Assembly: GCF_001279775.1 (NCBI RefSeq)
Contig: NZ_LGDG01000234.1
Location: 13,119-77,118 of the forward strand
From: Streptomyces sp. MMG1533
GTDB lineage: Bacteria > Actinomycetota > Actinomycetes > Streptomycetales > Streptomycetaceae
DNA: 64,000 nt
Reading direction: 5' to 3'
Made by a program: the position numbers and the translations under genes
The notes under the pieces: generated by a model
Told to the model about the DNA's origin: nothing
Seen by the model: the letters and a program-made list of their open reading frames with translations, nothing else
Databases searched by the model: none
Shown here: piece after piece, positions 15,255 to 23,114 of the stretch
Layout: each line of letters opens with the position of its first letter
How positions within the stretch are numbered: position 1 is the stretch's first letter

Positions 15255-15920
15255 GTGGCAGACGACGGGCAGGAGCTCGCCCGGGCCCAACGCGCCCACT
15301 GGCAGAACACCTACAGTGCCCACCCAGGCATGTACGGCGAGCAGCCCTCCTCCCCCGCGATCCACGCCGCCGCCGTCTTCCGCGCGGCCGGTGCCACGGA
15401 TGTGCTGGAGCTGGGTGCCGGGCACGGCCGCGACGCCCTGTACTTCGCCCGCGAGGGCTTCACCGTCCAGGCCGCAGACTTCAGCCCGGTCGGACTGGAG
15501 CAGCTGCGTACGGTCGCCCGCGAGCAGGGCGTCGACCAGCGGGTCACGACCGCCGTCCACGACGTGCGCGAGTCTCTGCCGCTGCCCGATGCCTCCGTGG
15601 ACGCGGTGTTCGCGCACATGCTGCTGTGCATGGCCCTGTCCACCGCGGAGATCCGCGCGGCGGTCGGAGAGATCCGCCGCGTCCTGCGGCCCGGCGGCAC
15701 CTTCGTCTACACCGTGCGCCACACCGGCGACGCCCACTACGGCGCGGGTATCTCCCACGGTGACGACATCTACGAACACGGCGGCTTCGCCGTCCACTAC
15801 TTCGATCGCGACCTGGTAGACGCCCTCGCCGACGGCTGGACCCTGGACGAGGTCCACGCCTTCGAGGAAGGCGACCTGCCGCGCCGGCTGTGGCGCATCA
15901 CCCAGACCCTGCCCCGGTGA
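15255..15920 (+). CDS. SAM-dependent methyltransferase (class I)
   Basis: A 221-aa protein with motif I VLELGAGHGRDALYFA, motif II-like TVQAADFSPVGLEQL, and post-motifs LPLPDASVDAVFAHMLLCMAL and EIRRVLRPGGTFVYTVRH. GTG at 15255 is chosen because GGGAGG lies 8 bases upstream; the upstream ATG overlaps the regulator promoter. The HYGAGISHGDDIYEHGGFAVHYFD segment resembles small-molecule or tellurite-type methyltransferases. Being divergent from the metal-export operon, it could act in detoxification (speculative). Confidence 0.8.
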   Translation: MADDGQELARAQRAHWQNTYSAHPGMYGEQPSSPAIHAAAVFRAAGATDVLELGAGHGRDALYFAREGFTVQAADFSPVGLEQLRTVAREQGVDQRVTTAVHDVRESLPLPDASVDAVFAHMLLCMALSTAEIRAAVGEIRRVLRPGGTFVYTVRHTGDAHYGAGISHGDDIYEHGGFAVHYFDRDLVDALADGWTLDEVHAFEEGDLPRRLWRITQTLPR

Positions 15921-15933
15921 CGGACCGGAGGGT

Positions 15934-16140
15934 TCACGCCGCGGCCCCGGCGAGGCGGTGGAACGCCTGGGTCGTGTGGGGGTGGGCGAGCTCGTCCAGC
16001 AGGTGCCGCCACTCGGGGTCGGCGACGGCGGGGTGTGCCTGGTCCCAGACGGAGAGGAGCGGGGCGAGGTCGCTCTCGTAAGGGGTCTCGGTCGGGTTGT
16101 CCATGGTGGTGCCGTGCTGGGAGGAGAGCAGCGACTTCAT
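15934..16140 (-). CDS. Small hypothetical protein (68 aa)
   Basis: MKSLLSSQHGTTMDNPTETPYESDLAPLLSVWDQAHPAVADPEWRHLL... is soluble and acidic with two predicted helices. GGAAGGAA upstream of the ATG supports it. Its upstream region shares an extended block with that of the GtrA-like gene at 17514, suggesting co-regulation. No family recognised. Confidence 0.6.
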   Translation of the reverse strand: MKSLLSSQHGTTMDNPTETPYESDLAPLLSVWDQAHPAVADPEWRHLLDELAHPHTTQAFHRLAGAAA

Positions 16141-16179
16141 GGGGATTTCCTTCCGGTGAGGGCTGTGGACCCCGGGGAT

Positions 16180-16280
16180 CCGTTGGGTTCAACAATGCCG
16201 TCGACGGGCTGCCGGAACCATGGAGTGTCCTACCGGGCGGAGGGGGCAGGTAGCTACACCCCCGGGGGTCTGCTCTTCCC
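16180..16280 (-). promoter_or_regulatory. Upstream block shared with the GtrA-like gene, copy 1
   Basis: On the minus strand this contains GGTGTAGCTACC, a CTCC-rich part, GGTTCCGGCAGCC and CGACGGCATTGTTGA in the same order as 17565-17665. Being conserved at two loci in the same position relative to minus-strand genes, it is probably a promoter with a shared regulator. Confidence 0.5.
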
Positions 16281-16353
16281 CCCGGGGCGGCGTCGGGTTC
16301 GTCGGTCAGGTGCTCGTGCTGTTCCGGTGCCCGTCAGCTCGGACGGCTGAGGC

Positions 16354-16397
16354 GTCTTCCCCGGCTTTTGTCTTCCCCGGCTTTTGTCTTCCCCGGC
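16354..16397. repeat. 16-bp tandem repeat (2.75 units)
   Basis: GTCTTCCCCGGCTTTT occurs at 16354-16369 and 16370-16385 and partially at 16386-16397. It is intergenic, without obvious function. Confidence 0.7.
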
Positions 16398-16570
16398 GTT
16401 CTGCCACCCGGAGGGCGTCCCGGAGTGCCTCCGTTCCTTCTTCACCGAGCGGCCCGAAACCGCGGCTGCCAAGGGGTGAACGCCGAGTCGCAGAGCTGAG
16501 TACGGGTACTCACGACACGGGCGTGGCGCCGACCGACCATGGAGGCATACGACGACCGGGGGAGAAACCG

Positions 16571-16933
16571 ATGGACACTCGCTCTGCACGCACACGCACA
16601 CGCACTCTCGTACGCCTGATGTTCGCCAACCCCGCTTCGGCGGTCTACCTCGGGCTGGTCGCGGCCTCCATGGTGGTCGCCGTCGCCGATCCGCTGTTCG
16701 GGGAGAACGCGGACGCCTCGATGATCTGGGTGTGGCCCGCGCTGTTCACCTTCCCCGTGTTCGGGATCGTCGCGGGGATCGGTGAGGCCGTGTTCGGCGC
16801 GGAGACGCCTGCGTGGTTCTTCGTCGGCGGGATTGTCGTGGCCGCCTTGGCCCAGTCGCTGGCCCTCGGGGCGGTTCTGGACTCCCTGCGCCGGCGGCAG
16901 CGGCGGCGGGTTCCGCGTCCGCACGGCGGCTGA
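16571..16933 (+). CDS. Small three-helix membrane protein (SCO4225-like)
   Basis: A 120-aa protein with an N-terminal basic stretch, then three hydrophobic segments (about residues 25-43, 52-72, 80-105) and a basic tail. The pattern LVRLMFANPASAVYLGLVAAS... fits the SCO4225-type membrane protein family as I remember it. The start at ATG 16571 is preceded by GGGGGAGA; an in-frame upstream extension is ignored. Function unknown. Confidence 0.65.
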   Translation: MDTRSARTRTRTLVRLMFANPASAVYLGLVAASMVVAVADPLFGENADASMIWVWPALFTFPVFGIVAGIGEAVFGAETPAWFFVGGIVVAALAQSLALGAVLDSLRRRQRRRVPRPHGG

Positions 16934-17001
16934 TCGCTTCGCCGGTCAGGCCGGCCCGGCCTGCGAGGCGGCCGTGCCTCGACGGCAGGACCGATGACCT
17001 G

Positions 17002-17514
17002 TCATCCGGCGAACGCCTCGGCCCTCACGAGTGAAGGCTTCCAGTCGCTCGTCGCCCGCTTCGGCGCCGCCGCCCCGATCCTCCGGCCTGCGCCGCCCGC
17101 GAAGACGAACAGGCGCAGGACCAGGAAGCGGCCGATGCCGGCGAGGCCGGACGCGGAGAGGTAGACCGCCTGTTCCCAGAGCATGCTCGGCGAGGACTGC
17201 ATCGCGTGCAGCAGGAACATCGCGGCGCAGGTCACGGCGTACGCGGCTGTCGCCGAGCCCGCCGACTGCAGGTGCTGGCGCCATCCGGGGCGCCGGCCGG
17301 TGCCGAAGGTGAAGAGGGCGTGCAACTCGGTGCAGAGGATGGTGGAGGCGACGGTGATCACCGCGTTGGCCACCGCCCAGGGCATCGTCATGGCCACCAG
17401 CGGTACGGCGAAGCTGGAGACGACTCCGATGCCGCCGCCGCACACCACGAAGCGGGCGAAGGAGGAGAGGGGGCCCGGCGCCGACTGCGGCTTCGACGGG
17501 AGCAGCGACTCCAT
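17002..17514 (-). CDS. GtrA-like four-helix membrane protein
   Basis: A 170-aa protein with four membrane segments and the GtrA signature (FARFVVCGGGIGVVSSFAVPLV... WAVANAVITVASTILCTELHALFTFG). GtrA proteins help flip polyprenyl-linked sugars. GGAAGGAA sits 6 bases before the ATG at 17514. No glycosyltransferase is adjacent. Its upstream block is shared with the gene starting at 16140. Confidence 0.75.
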   Translation of the reverse strand: MESLLPSKPQSAPGPLSSFARFVVCGGGIGVVSSFAVPLVAMTMPWAVANAVITVASTILCTELHALFTFGTGRRPGWRQHLQSAGSATAAYAVTCAAMFLLHAMQSSPSMLWEQAVYLSASGLAGIGRFLVLRLFVFAGGAGRRIGAAAPKRATSDWKPSLVRAEAFAG

Positions 17515-17564
17515 GACGTTCCTTCCGGGCGGCGGGCTCGAACTCTTCGACCTGGTGGATCACT

Positions 17565-17665
17565 TGGATCAACCGTGGTCAACGATGCCGTCGCGCGCCG
17601 CCGGGAACGATGGTGTGATCTCCCGAACCGGAGGTAGGGCTGGCTACACCTCCAGGGGGTGGCCG
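17565..17665 (-). promoter_or_regulatory. Upstream block shared with the 16140 gene, copy 2
   Basis: Carries the same ordered motifs as 16180-16280 (GGTGTAGCC..., TCGTTCCCGGCGGC, GACGGCATCGTTGA), just upstream of the GtrA-like start. Promoter function is inferred from the duplication. Confidence 0.5.
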
Positions 17666-17786
17666 ACCGGGGTTCGAGGTCAGGGTCTGTGACGGTCCTC
17701 AGGACAGAAGCCGTACGAAACCGCCGTGCGCCGTGCGCCGTGCGCCGTGCCTGAGCCCAACGGGTGGGACCGATCGAGCACCGCGG

Positions 17787-18299
17787 TCAGGGACGACCGC
17801 CCTCGTCCTGGCCCGTGCTCTCGGCGTCCTGCACCCGCAACTCCTCGATATAGCCGTGCGCGAGGGTCGTCGTGCGCGTGAACCAGTCGGTGAGTACGGC
17901 GATCTCGTCGGCGGAGTAGTCGGCGAAGAGGGCGTTGAGGCGGGCGTAGTAAGGCTCGTAGAGGGCGTGGACGCGGGCGACCGCGGACGGGACGGCGGCG
18001 ACGCGGACGCGGCGGCGGTCGGTCGGGTCGGCGACGCGGGTGACGAAGCCCGCGCGGACCAGGCGGTTGAGGATGCCGGTCACCGCGCCCGTGGTGACGT
18101 GGGCGTGCTCCGCGAGGTCGCCGGCCGTGAGGAGGTCCTCGCCGGCTTTGAGGACGCAGGCGAAACAGAGGAGGTCGGTGACGTTCAGGCCCAGCCGCTG
18201 GGCCATCTCCTGCTGGCCGAGCAGGTGGGCGGCGACGAGGGAGTCCATCGCCGAGAGCGCCTGGGCCGGGGTGGCGGTGGGGCGCGGCTTGGCTTGCAT
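17787..18299 (-). CDS. MarR-family transcriptional regulator
   Basis: A 170-aa winged-helix protein: GLNVTDLLCFACVLKAGEDLLTAGDLAEHAHVTTGAVTGILNRLVRAGFVTRVADPTDRRRVRVAAV includes the recognition helix and the DxxDRR wing typical of MarR. The AT-rich upstream region (18319-18355) has two palindromic sites, consistent with autoregulation. Its divergent neighbour is the small membrane protein at 18408. Confidence 0.85.
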   Translation of the reverse strand: MQAKPRPTATPAQALSAMDSLVAAHLLGQQEMAQRLGLNVTDLLCFACVLKAGEDLLTAGDLAEHAHVTTGAVTGILNRLVRAGFVTRVADPTDRRRVRVAAVPSAVARVHALYEPYYARLNALFADYSADEIAVLTDWFTRTTTLAHGYIEELRVQDAESTGQDEGGRP

Positions 18300-18318
18300 C
18301 CGGATACCTCCCGATTCC

Positions 18319-18355
18319 CTTAGTATGTAAGAGGTTTATGGAGTAAATTGCTTAC
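18319..18355. promoter_or_regulatory. AT-rich operator-like region of the MarR gene
   Basis: Two dyads, CTTAGTATGTAAG (18319-18331) and GTAAATTGCTTAC (18343-18355), lie between the divergent MarR and membrane-protein genes. Both have GTAA/TTAC-type ends. They are good MarR operator candidates. Confidence 0.5.
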
Positions 18356-18407
18356 GCGGTGAGGTACTTGGTTTCTTGAGTCTGTCTGATTCCGGGAGGC
18401 GGGGCAC

Positions 18408-18812
18408 GTGAGCGCACAGTATGACGAGGGGCACACGGTCGCAGGATGGACCGGCTTCGGCATCGCGACCATCGGGACCGCGGTCCTGGGGGTGGGCGTG
18501 TGCCTGGTGTCGGCCCCGTTCCTGGCCGGCGGACTCGCGATCGTGGTGGTGAGCCTCCTCGTCACCTGGGCCCTGCACCTCGGCGGTTGGGGCAAGCCGC
18601 CGGGGCGGCGGCCCAGGGAGCAGTGGGGGATGCGGGTGCGGGACCTGTCGGCGCGCGGCGGGCATGCCCGGTGTGTCGGGTGCCGGATGGCGGGGCGCGG
18701 GGGGCGGCGTACGACCGTGGCGGATCTGCCGGTGCCGGTGCCGGTGCCGCTGCCGGTGCCGGTGCCTGGGGTCGGGGAGCCCGAGGCCGCGGCCGCCAAC
18801 CCGGGCGGCTGA
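18408..18812 (+). CDS. HGxxPAAW-like small membrane protein
   Basis: A 134-aa protein. The N-terminus DEGHTVAGWTGFGIATIGTAVLGVGVCLVSAPFLAGGLAIVVVSLLVTWAL is similar to the two-helix HGxxPAAW proteins of Streptomyces. A basic segment follows, with two CxxC-like cysteines (CVGC) and a Pro-Val repeat (PVPVPVPLPVPVPV). The start is GTG at 18408 behind GGGAGG. Unknown function. Confidence 0.6.
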   Translation: MSAQYDEGHTVAGWTGFGIATIGTAVLGVGVCLVSAPFLAGGLAIVVVSLLVTWALHLGGWGKPPGRRPREQWGMRVRDLSARGGHARCVGCRMAGRGGRRTTVADLPVPVPVPLPVPVPGVGEPEAAAANPGG

Positions 18813-18890
18813 CCCGGCTCGCCGCGACCACCCGCCGGCTGACCCGCACCCAACCGTGATTGTCAGTGCCGCCCCCTACTCTCGACAGAG

Positions 18891-19766
18891 ATGGCACAGG
18901 CATGGAAGTGCTCGGGGCTGCGCTGGTCGGCGGACGGTCCCGTGCTGGTGTGGGACGGGGGTCGGCGCAGCGCGCTGACCTGGGGGAAGCGGGTGGCCTT
19001 CGGGGTCGCGGAGGGGGGCGTGCGGACGTGTGTGGGAGCGCGGGGGCATGCGTGTCCGGTGCGGGCGGCCGTGTCGGGGCGGAGTACGGGGGCGCGGTGC
19101 GAGGAGTGTGCGCGGCTCGACCGGGCGCACTCCGTGGCCGCCGACACCATCGCGGACGACCCGCGGCCGTACCGCGTCTATCTGGCCTGGTTCGGTCCCG
19201 GCCTGCTCAAGGTCGGGATCACCGCCGAAGAACGGGGCTCGGCCCGGCTGCTTGAGCAGGGCGCCGTCTGCTTCACCTGGCTGGGCACCGGGCCGTTGAT
19301 GGCGGCGCGGCGCACAGAGGAGCTGCTGCGTGCCGCGCTCGGGGTGCCGGATCGGATTCCGTACGTCGTGAAGCGGGCGGTGCGGTCCGCATTGCCGCAG
19401 ACGGAGGCCGAACGGGCGGCCGAGGTCGCGGAGTTGCACGCGCGGGCCGTGCGGCTCGGGGGCTGGCCGGAGTCGTTGGAGCGTGCGCCCTGCCAATGCC
19501 TGGACCACGTCGGGGTGTTCGGACTCGACGGCCTGCCGACCGCCGTCGGCGAGGTGAGCGAGCTCGTGGCGGGCGGTGCGGTGAGCGGTCGGCTGCTGGC
19601 GGCCGCCGGACCCGACCTGCATCTGGTGACCGGGAGCGGGGACACGGTCGTGATCGACACGCGGTTGATGAGGGGGTGGGAGCTGGTTCCGGCGGTGAGC
19701 GAGCAAGTCACCGTGCCGATACGACAGTTCAAGGCGCCGCCGGGCGTGCAGTCCGGGCTGTTCTGA
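18891..19766 (+). CDS. DUF2797 protein (GIY-YIG-like fold)
   Basis: A 291-aa protein. The middle YRVYLAWFGPGLLKVGITAEERGSARLLEQGA is the GIY-YIG-like segment of DUF2797, and cysteines in CPVRAA, CEEC and CQC suggest a zinc site. The family is annotated as unknown; nuclease activity is not established. ATG at 18891 follows a weak ribosome site. Confidence 0.75.
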   Translation: MAQAWKCSGLRWSADGPVLVWDGGRRSALTWGKRVAFGVAEGGVRTCVGARGHACPVRAAVSGRSTGARCEECARLDRAHSVAADTIADDPRPYRVYLAWFGPGLLKVGITAEERGSARLLEQGAVCFTWLGTGPLMAARRTEELLRAALGVPDRIPYVVKRAVRSALPQTEAERAAEVAELHARAVRLGGWPESLERAPCQCLDHVGVFGLDGLPTAVGEVSELVAGGAVSGRLLAAAGPDLHLVTGSGDTVVIDTRLMRGWELVPAVSEQVTVPIRQFKAPPGVQSGLF

Positions 19767-20006
19767 CGGGACCGGAAGCGGGCTCGAAACGGTAGGGAAG
19801 GAGCGGGGAAGGAGCGGGGAGGAGCGGGAAATGAGAGGGGAACGGGAGGAAGCCCTGCAAGCCCCTTCATCAGAAGGGGTGTAGGGATGTAGCGGGACGG
19901 ACGTGAAGGAATGCGGCCGCTGTTGCCTACTGATCAGTCGTGTCCTAGGCATGGTGATCAAGGGCGTTCACAGGGAACGCAGAACCGAGAGGACGGCCTC
20001 CGCCTC

Positions 20007-20585
20007 ATGAAGCCCCCCACCATCGCCGTCGTCGCTGCCGTCGGGCTCGCCGCGGTGCTCCCCCTGGCCGCGACCGCGAGTGCCACACCCTTCGGTGGTC
20101 ACGCGCACCGCACCGTCACTGCCGCCGACGGCGCGACCTACGACCTGCGGCTGGCCGCCGGCCCGACCCTCCTGCCCGCCTCCGGCGGCACCGTGAAGGT
20201 CAAGGGCACCGGGTACAACCGGGATCAGGGCATCTTCCTCGCGTTCTGCGCGATTCCCGAGGGCGTCGTCGTGGGTGACCCCACGACGTACAAGACCCTG
20301 CCCGGCCCTTGTCTTCCCGGCCGGGAGACCAAGGACGGATCGTCGCGCTGGATCACCGACACCGGCACGGGTACGCCCGGGGTCACGCTCCCGTACGAGG
20401 ACGGCGGCAGGTTCCGCACGACGCTGGAGAACATACGGCCCGAGATCGCGGACGGGGTCGTCTGTGACGTGACCGTGGAGTGCGCGGTCGTCACGCGTGC
20501 CGACTTCACGGCCACCGGTGAGCGGCTGTACGACCAGTACATCCCGGTCCACTTCGCGCCCGCCGCGGCGGCGGACAGATCGTAG
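20007..20585 (+). CDS. Secreted neocarzinostatin-like/IPT-like protein
   Basis: A 192-aa exported protein. The signal peptide (MKPPTIAVVAAVGLAAVLPLAATASA) cleaves after ATASA. A beta-sandwich-like domain with four cysteines follows (TLLPASGGTVKVKGTGYNRDQGIFLAFCAIP... VVCDVTVECAVVTRADFTATGERLYDQYIPV). The pattern matches secreted Streptomyces proteins of neocarzinostatin type. The frame is open 96 bases further upstream, but the signal peptide fixes ATG 20007. Confidence 0.7.
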   Translation: MKPPTIAVVAAVGLAAVLPLAATASATPFGGHAHRTVTAADGATYDLRLAAGPTLLPASGGTVKVKGTGYNRDQGIFLAFCAIPEGVVVGDPTTYKTLPGPCLPGRETKDGSSRWITDTGTGTPGVTLPYEDGGRFRTTLENIRPEIADGVVCDVTVECAVVTRADFTATGERLYDQYIPVHFAPAAAADRS

Positions 20586-20627
20586 GGGCCCTGATATACC
20601 GGGCCGTGTCGGTGGGTCTCCCAGGCG

Positions 20628-20661
20628 TTCCCTGAGAACCTCCTGTGCGTTTCTTAGGGAA
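20628..20661. promoter_or_regulatory. Inverted repeat in the promoter of the two-component operon
   Basis: TTCCCTGAGAA (20628-20638) and TTCTTAGGGAA (20651-20661) are complementary at 10 of 11 positions, with a 12-base spacer. They lie about 40 bases upstream of the response-regulator start. A likely autoregulatory binding site. Confidence 0.55.
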
Positions 20662-20701
20662 ATCACAGGTTTTCGAAAGCGTGCTCTCAGAGGCCCCCGA
20701 C

Positions 20702-21454
20702 ATGGTGTCCAGCATGACCACGACCTCGCCCCAGGGGCGCACCGAACTGCTGAGGCCGGACGGGAGCCCCGTCCGAGTGCTTGTGGTGGACGACGAGCTG
20801 TCGATCACCGAACTGCTGTCCATGGCCCTTCGCTATGAGGGATGGCAGATCCGTAGTGCCGGTGACGGCACGGGCGCGATCCAGACCGCCCGCGAGTTCC
20901 GGCCCGACGCCGTCGTCCTGGACATGATGCTTCCCGACATGGACGGGCTGGCCGTTCTGGGGCGGCTGCGGCGTGACCTGCCCGACGTACCGGTTCTCTT
21001 CCTGACGGCGAAGGATGCCGTCGAGGACCGGATCGCCGGCCTCACCGCCGGTGGCGACGACTACGTCACCAAGCCGTTCAGCCTCGAAGAGGTCGTGGCC
21101 CGGTTGCGCGGCCTCATCCGGCGCTCGGGTGCCGCCGACCGGCGGTCCGACTCCGTGCTGGTCGTCGGGGACCTCACCCTCGACGAGGACAGCCACGAGG
21201 TGTCGCGGGCCGGGGAGGGCATCCACCTCACCGCGACCGAGTTCGAGCTCCTGCGCTTCCTCATGCGCAACCCGCGCCGGGTGCTCAGCAAGGCGCAGAT
21301 CCTCGACCGGGTGTGGTCGTACGACTTCGGCGGCCAGGCCAATGTGGTCGAGCTCTACATCTCGTACCTGCGCAGGAAGATCGACGCCGGTCGCGAACCG
21401 ATGATCCACACCCGGCGTGGCGCCGGCTACCTGATCAAGCCCGCGGCGTCATGA
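20702..21454 (+). CDS. OmpR-family response regulator
   Basis: A 250-aa protein. The receiver domain (VRVLVVDDELSITELLSMAL... VVLDMMLPDMDGL... PVLFLTAKD... GGDDYVTKPFSLEEV) carries the phospho-acceptor Asp in VLDMML and the Lys in TKPF. A C-terminal winged helix follows (LTATEFELLRFLMRNPRRVLSKAQILDRVW... VELYISYLRRKID... RRGAGYLIK). ATG 20702 is preceded by AGAGG; ATG 20714 is an alternative. The stop overlaps the kinase start (ATGA), so they are co-translated. With the downstream glycosyltransferases it probably responds to the cell envelope. Confidence 0.9.
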   Translation: MVSSMTTTSPQGRTELLRPDGSPVRVLVVDDELSITELLSMALRYEGWQIRSAGDGTGAIQTAREFRPDAVVLDMMLPDMDGLAVLGRLRRDLPDVPVLFLTAKDAVEDRIAGLTAGGDDYVTKPFSLEEVVARLRGLIRRSGAADRRSDSVLVVGDLTLDEDSHEVSRAGEGIHLTATEFELLRFLMRNPRRVLSKAQILDRVWSYDFGGQANVVELYISYLRRKIDAGREPMIHTRRGAGYLIKPAAS

Positions 21455-23100
21455 GCGGGCGACGACGGACGCGTACACAGAGAAAGCAGAAGCTGAGGCT
21501 AGGACGACAGCCGCGCACGCTGCGTACGCGGCTCGTCGTCTCCGCGGTGGCGTTGATCGCGGTGGTGTGCGCCGTCATCGGGACGGTGACGACGATCGCG
21601 ATGCAGTCGCGCCTGTACCAGCAGTTGGACAGCTCGCTCAGCGAGGTGGTGGGACGCGCGGCGGGCGCCGGCCCCGAGGCTCCCCCCGGTGCACAGCAGC
21701 AGCCCAAGCCCGAGGACGACGAGGACAAGAAGGTGCCCAAGGTGCCTGTTCTCTCGGAGTTCGTCACCAAGGGTCCGCAGCAGATGATCGGCACGGTCGC
21801 GGCGAAGGTCGTGAGCGGTGAGATCACCGAGGGCATGGTCAGCAAGGCCTCGACGGACGACAACGGGGTCACGGACGCCACGCCGTACAACCTGAACGAG
21901 ACGCAGAAGAAAGAGCTGAACGCCGTCTCCAAGGACGGTAAAGCCCACACCGTGACCCTCACGGGGCTGGGCGAGTACCGCGTGGAGTACCGCCAGGGCG
22001 ACAACGGCGCGTACTACGTGGCGCTGCCGACCACCGACGTCACCGACACCATCAACACCCTCATCCTGGTCGAGGTCAGCGTCACCGCCGCCGGCCTGGT
22101 CGCCGCCGGCATCGCCGGTTACGTCCTCGTCGGCGTCGCCACCCGCCCCCTCCGCAAGGTCGCCGCCACCGCCACCCGCGTCTCCGAACTCCCGCTCCAC
22201 ACCGGCGAGGTCAACCTCAGCGAACGCGTCCCCGAGTCGGAGACCGACCCGCACACCGAGGTCGGCCAGGTCGGGGCGGCACTCAACCGCATGCTCAACC
22301 ACGTCCACGGCGCCCTGCACGCACGCCAGCAGAGCGAGATGCGGGTACGGCAGTTCGTCGCGGACGCCAGTCATGAGCTCAGGACCCCCCTCGCCTCCAT
22401 CCGCGGGTACGCGGAGCTCACCCGGCGCGGCAGAGAGGAGGTCGGCCCCGACACCCGGCACGCCCTGGGCCGTATCGAGTCCGAGGCGGGCCGGATGACG
22501 TTCCTGGTCGAGGACCTGCTGCTGCTCGCGCGGCTCGACGCCGGGCGTCCGCTCCAGTTCGAGCAGACGGACCTCGTACCGCTCGTCGTGGACACCATCA
22601 GCGACGCGCGCGCGGCCGGACCGGAGCACAACTGGCGGCTCGACCTGCCCGACGAACCGGCACTGGTGTCGGCGGACGCCGCACGGTTGCAGCAGGTGCT
22701 CGTCAACCTGCTGGCCAACGCCCGTACGCACACGCCACCCGGTACGACCGTCACCGCGCGTGTGCAGCGGCGCGGGCCGTGGCTGTGCGTGGACGTGGAG
22801 GACGACGGGCAAGGCATCCCGCCCGAGCTGCTTCCGCGGGTCTTCGAACGGTTCGCGCGCGGCGACTCCTCGCGCTCCCGTGCCTCCGGGTCCACGGGAC
22901 TGGGTCTTGCGATCGTGCAGGCCGTCGCGACCGCGCACGACGGCGCCGTGACCGTCGACAGCGTTCCCGGGCGCACGGTGTTCACCGTGCACCTGCCCGC
23001 GCTGGGCCCGGTGGTGCCCCGTCCGGCTCCCGAAACGAATTGGCAATCGCACTCACAGGCACAGCACAGCGCCGCCATATGGGTGCAACAGGGCGCTTGA
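21451..23100 (+). CDS. Sensor histidine kinase
   Basis: A 549-aa protein. Two membrane segments (about residues 30-52 and 205-228) enclose an extracytoplasmic domain with a charged QPKPEDDEDKKVPKVP linker. A HAMP domain follows, then HisKA (FVADASHELRTPLASIRGYAELTRRG) and HATPase_c (N box LVNLLANARTHTP, DDGQGIP, FERFARGDSSRSR, GLGLAIVQAVATAHDG). Partner of the response regulator, overlapping it by four bases. Confidence 0.92.
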   Translation: MSGRRRTRTQRKQKLRLGRQPRTLRTRLVVSAVALIAVVCAVIGTVTTIAMQSRLYQQLDSSLSEVVGRAAGAGPEAPPGAQQQPKPEDDEDKKVPKVPVLSEFVTKGPQQMIGTVAAKVVSGEITEGMVSKASTDDNGVTDATPYNLNETQKKELNAVSKDGKAHTVTLTGLGEYRVEYRQGDNGAYYVALPTTDVTDTINTLILVEVSVTAAGLVAAGIAGYVLVGVATRPLRKVAATATRVSELPLHTGEVNLSERVPESETDPHTEVGQVGAALNRMLNHVHGALHARQQSEMRVRQFVADASHELRTPLASIRGYAELTRRGREEVGPDTRHALGRIESEAGRMTFLVEDLLLLARLDAGRPLQFEQTDLVPLVVDTISDARAAGPEHNWRLDLPDEPALVSADAARLQQVLVNLLANARTHTPPGTTVTARVQRRGPWLCVDVEDDGQGIPPELLPRVFERFARGDSSRSRASGSTGLGLAIVQAVATAHDGAVTVDSVPGRTVFTVHLPALGPVVPRPAPETNWQSHSQAQHSAAIWVQQGA

Positions 23101-23114
23101 CCAGAGTCGTTGTC

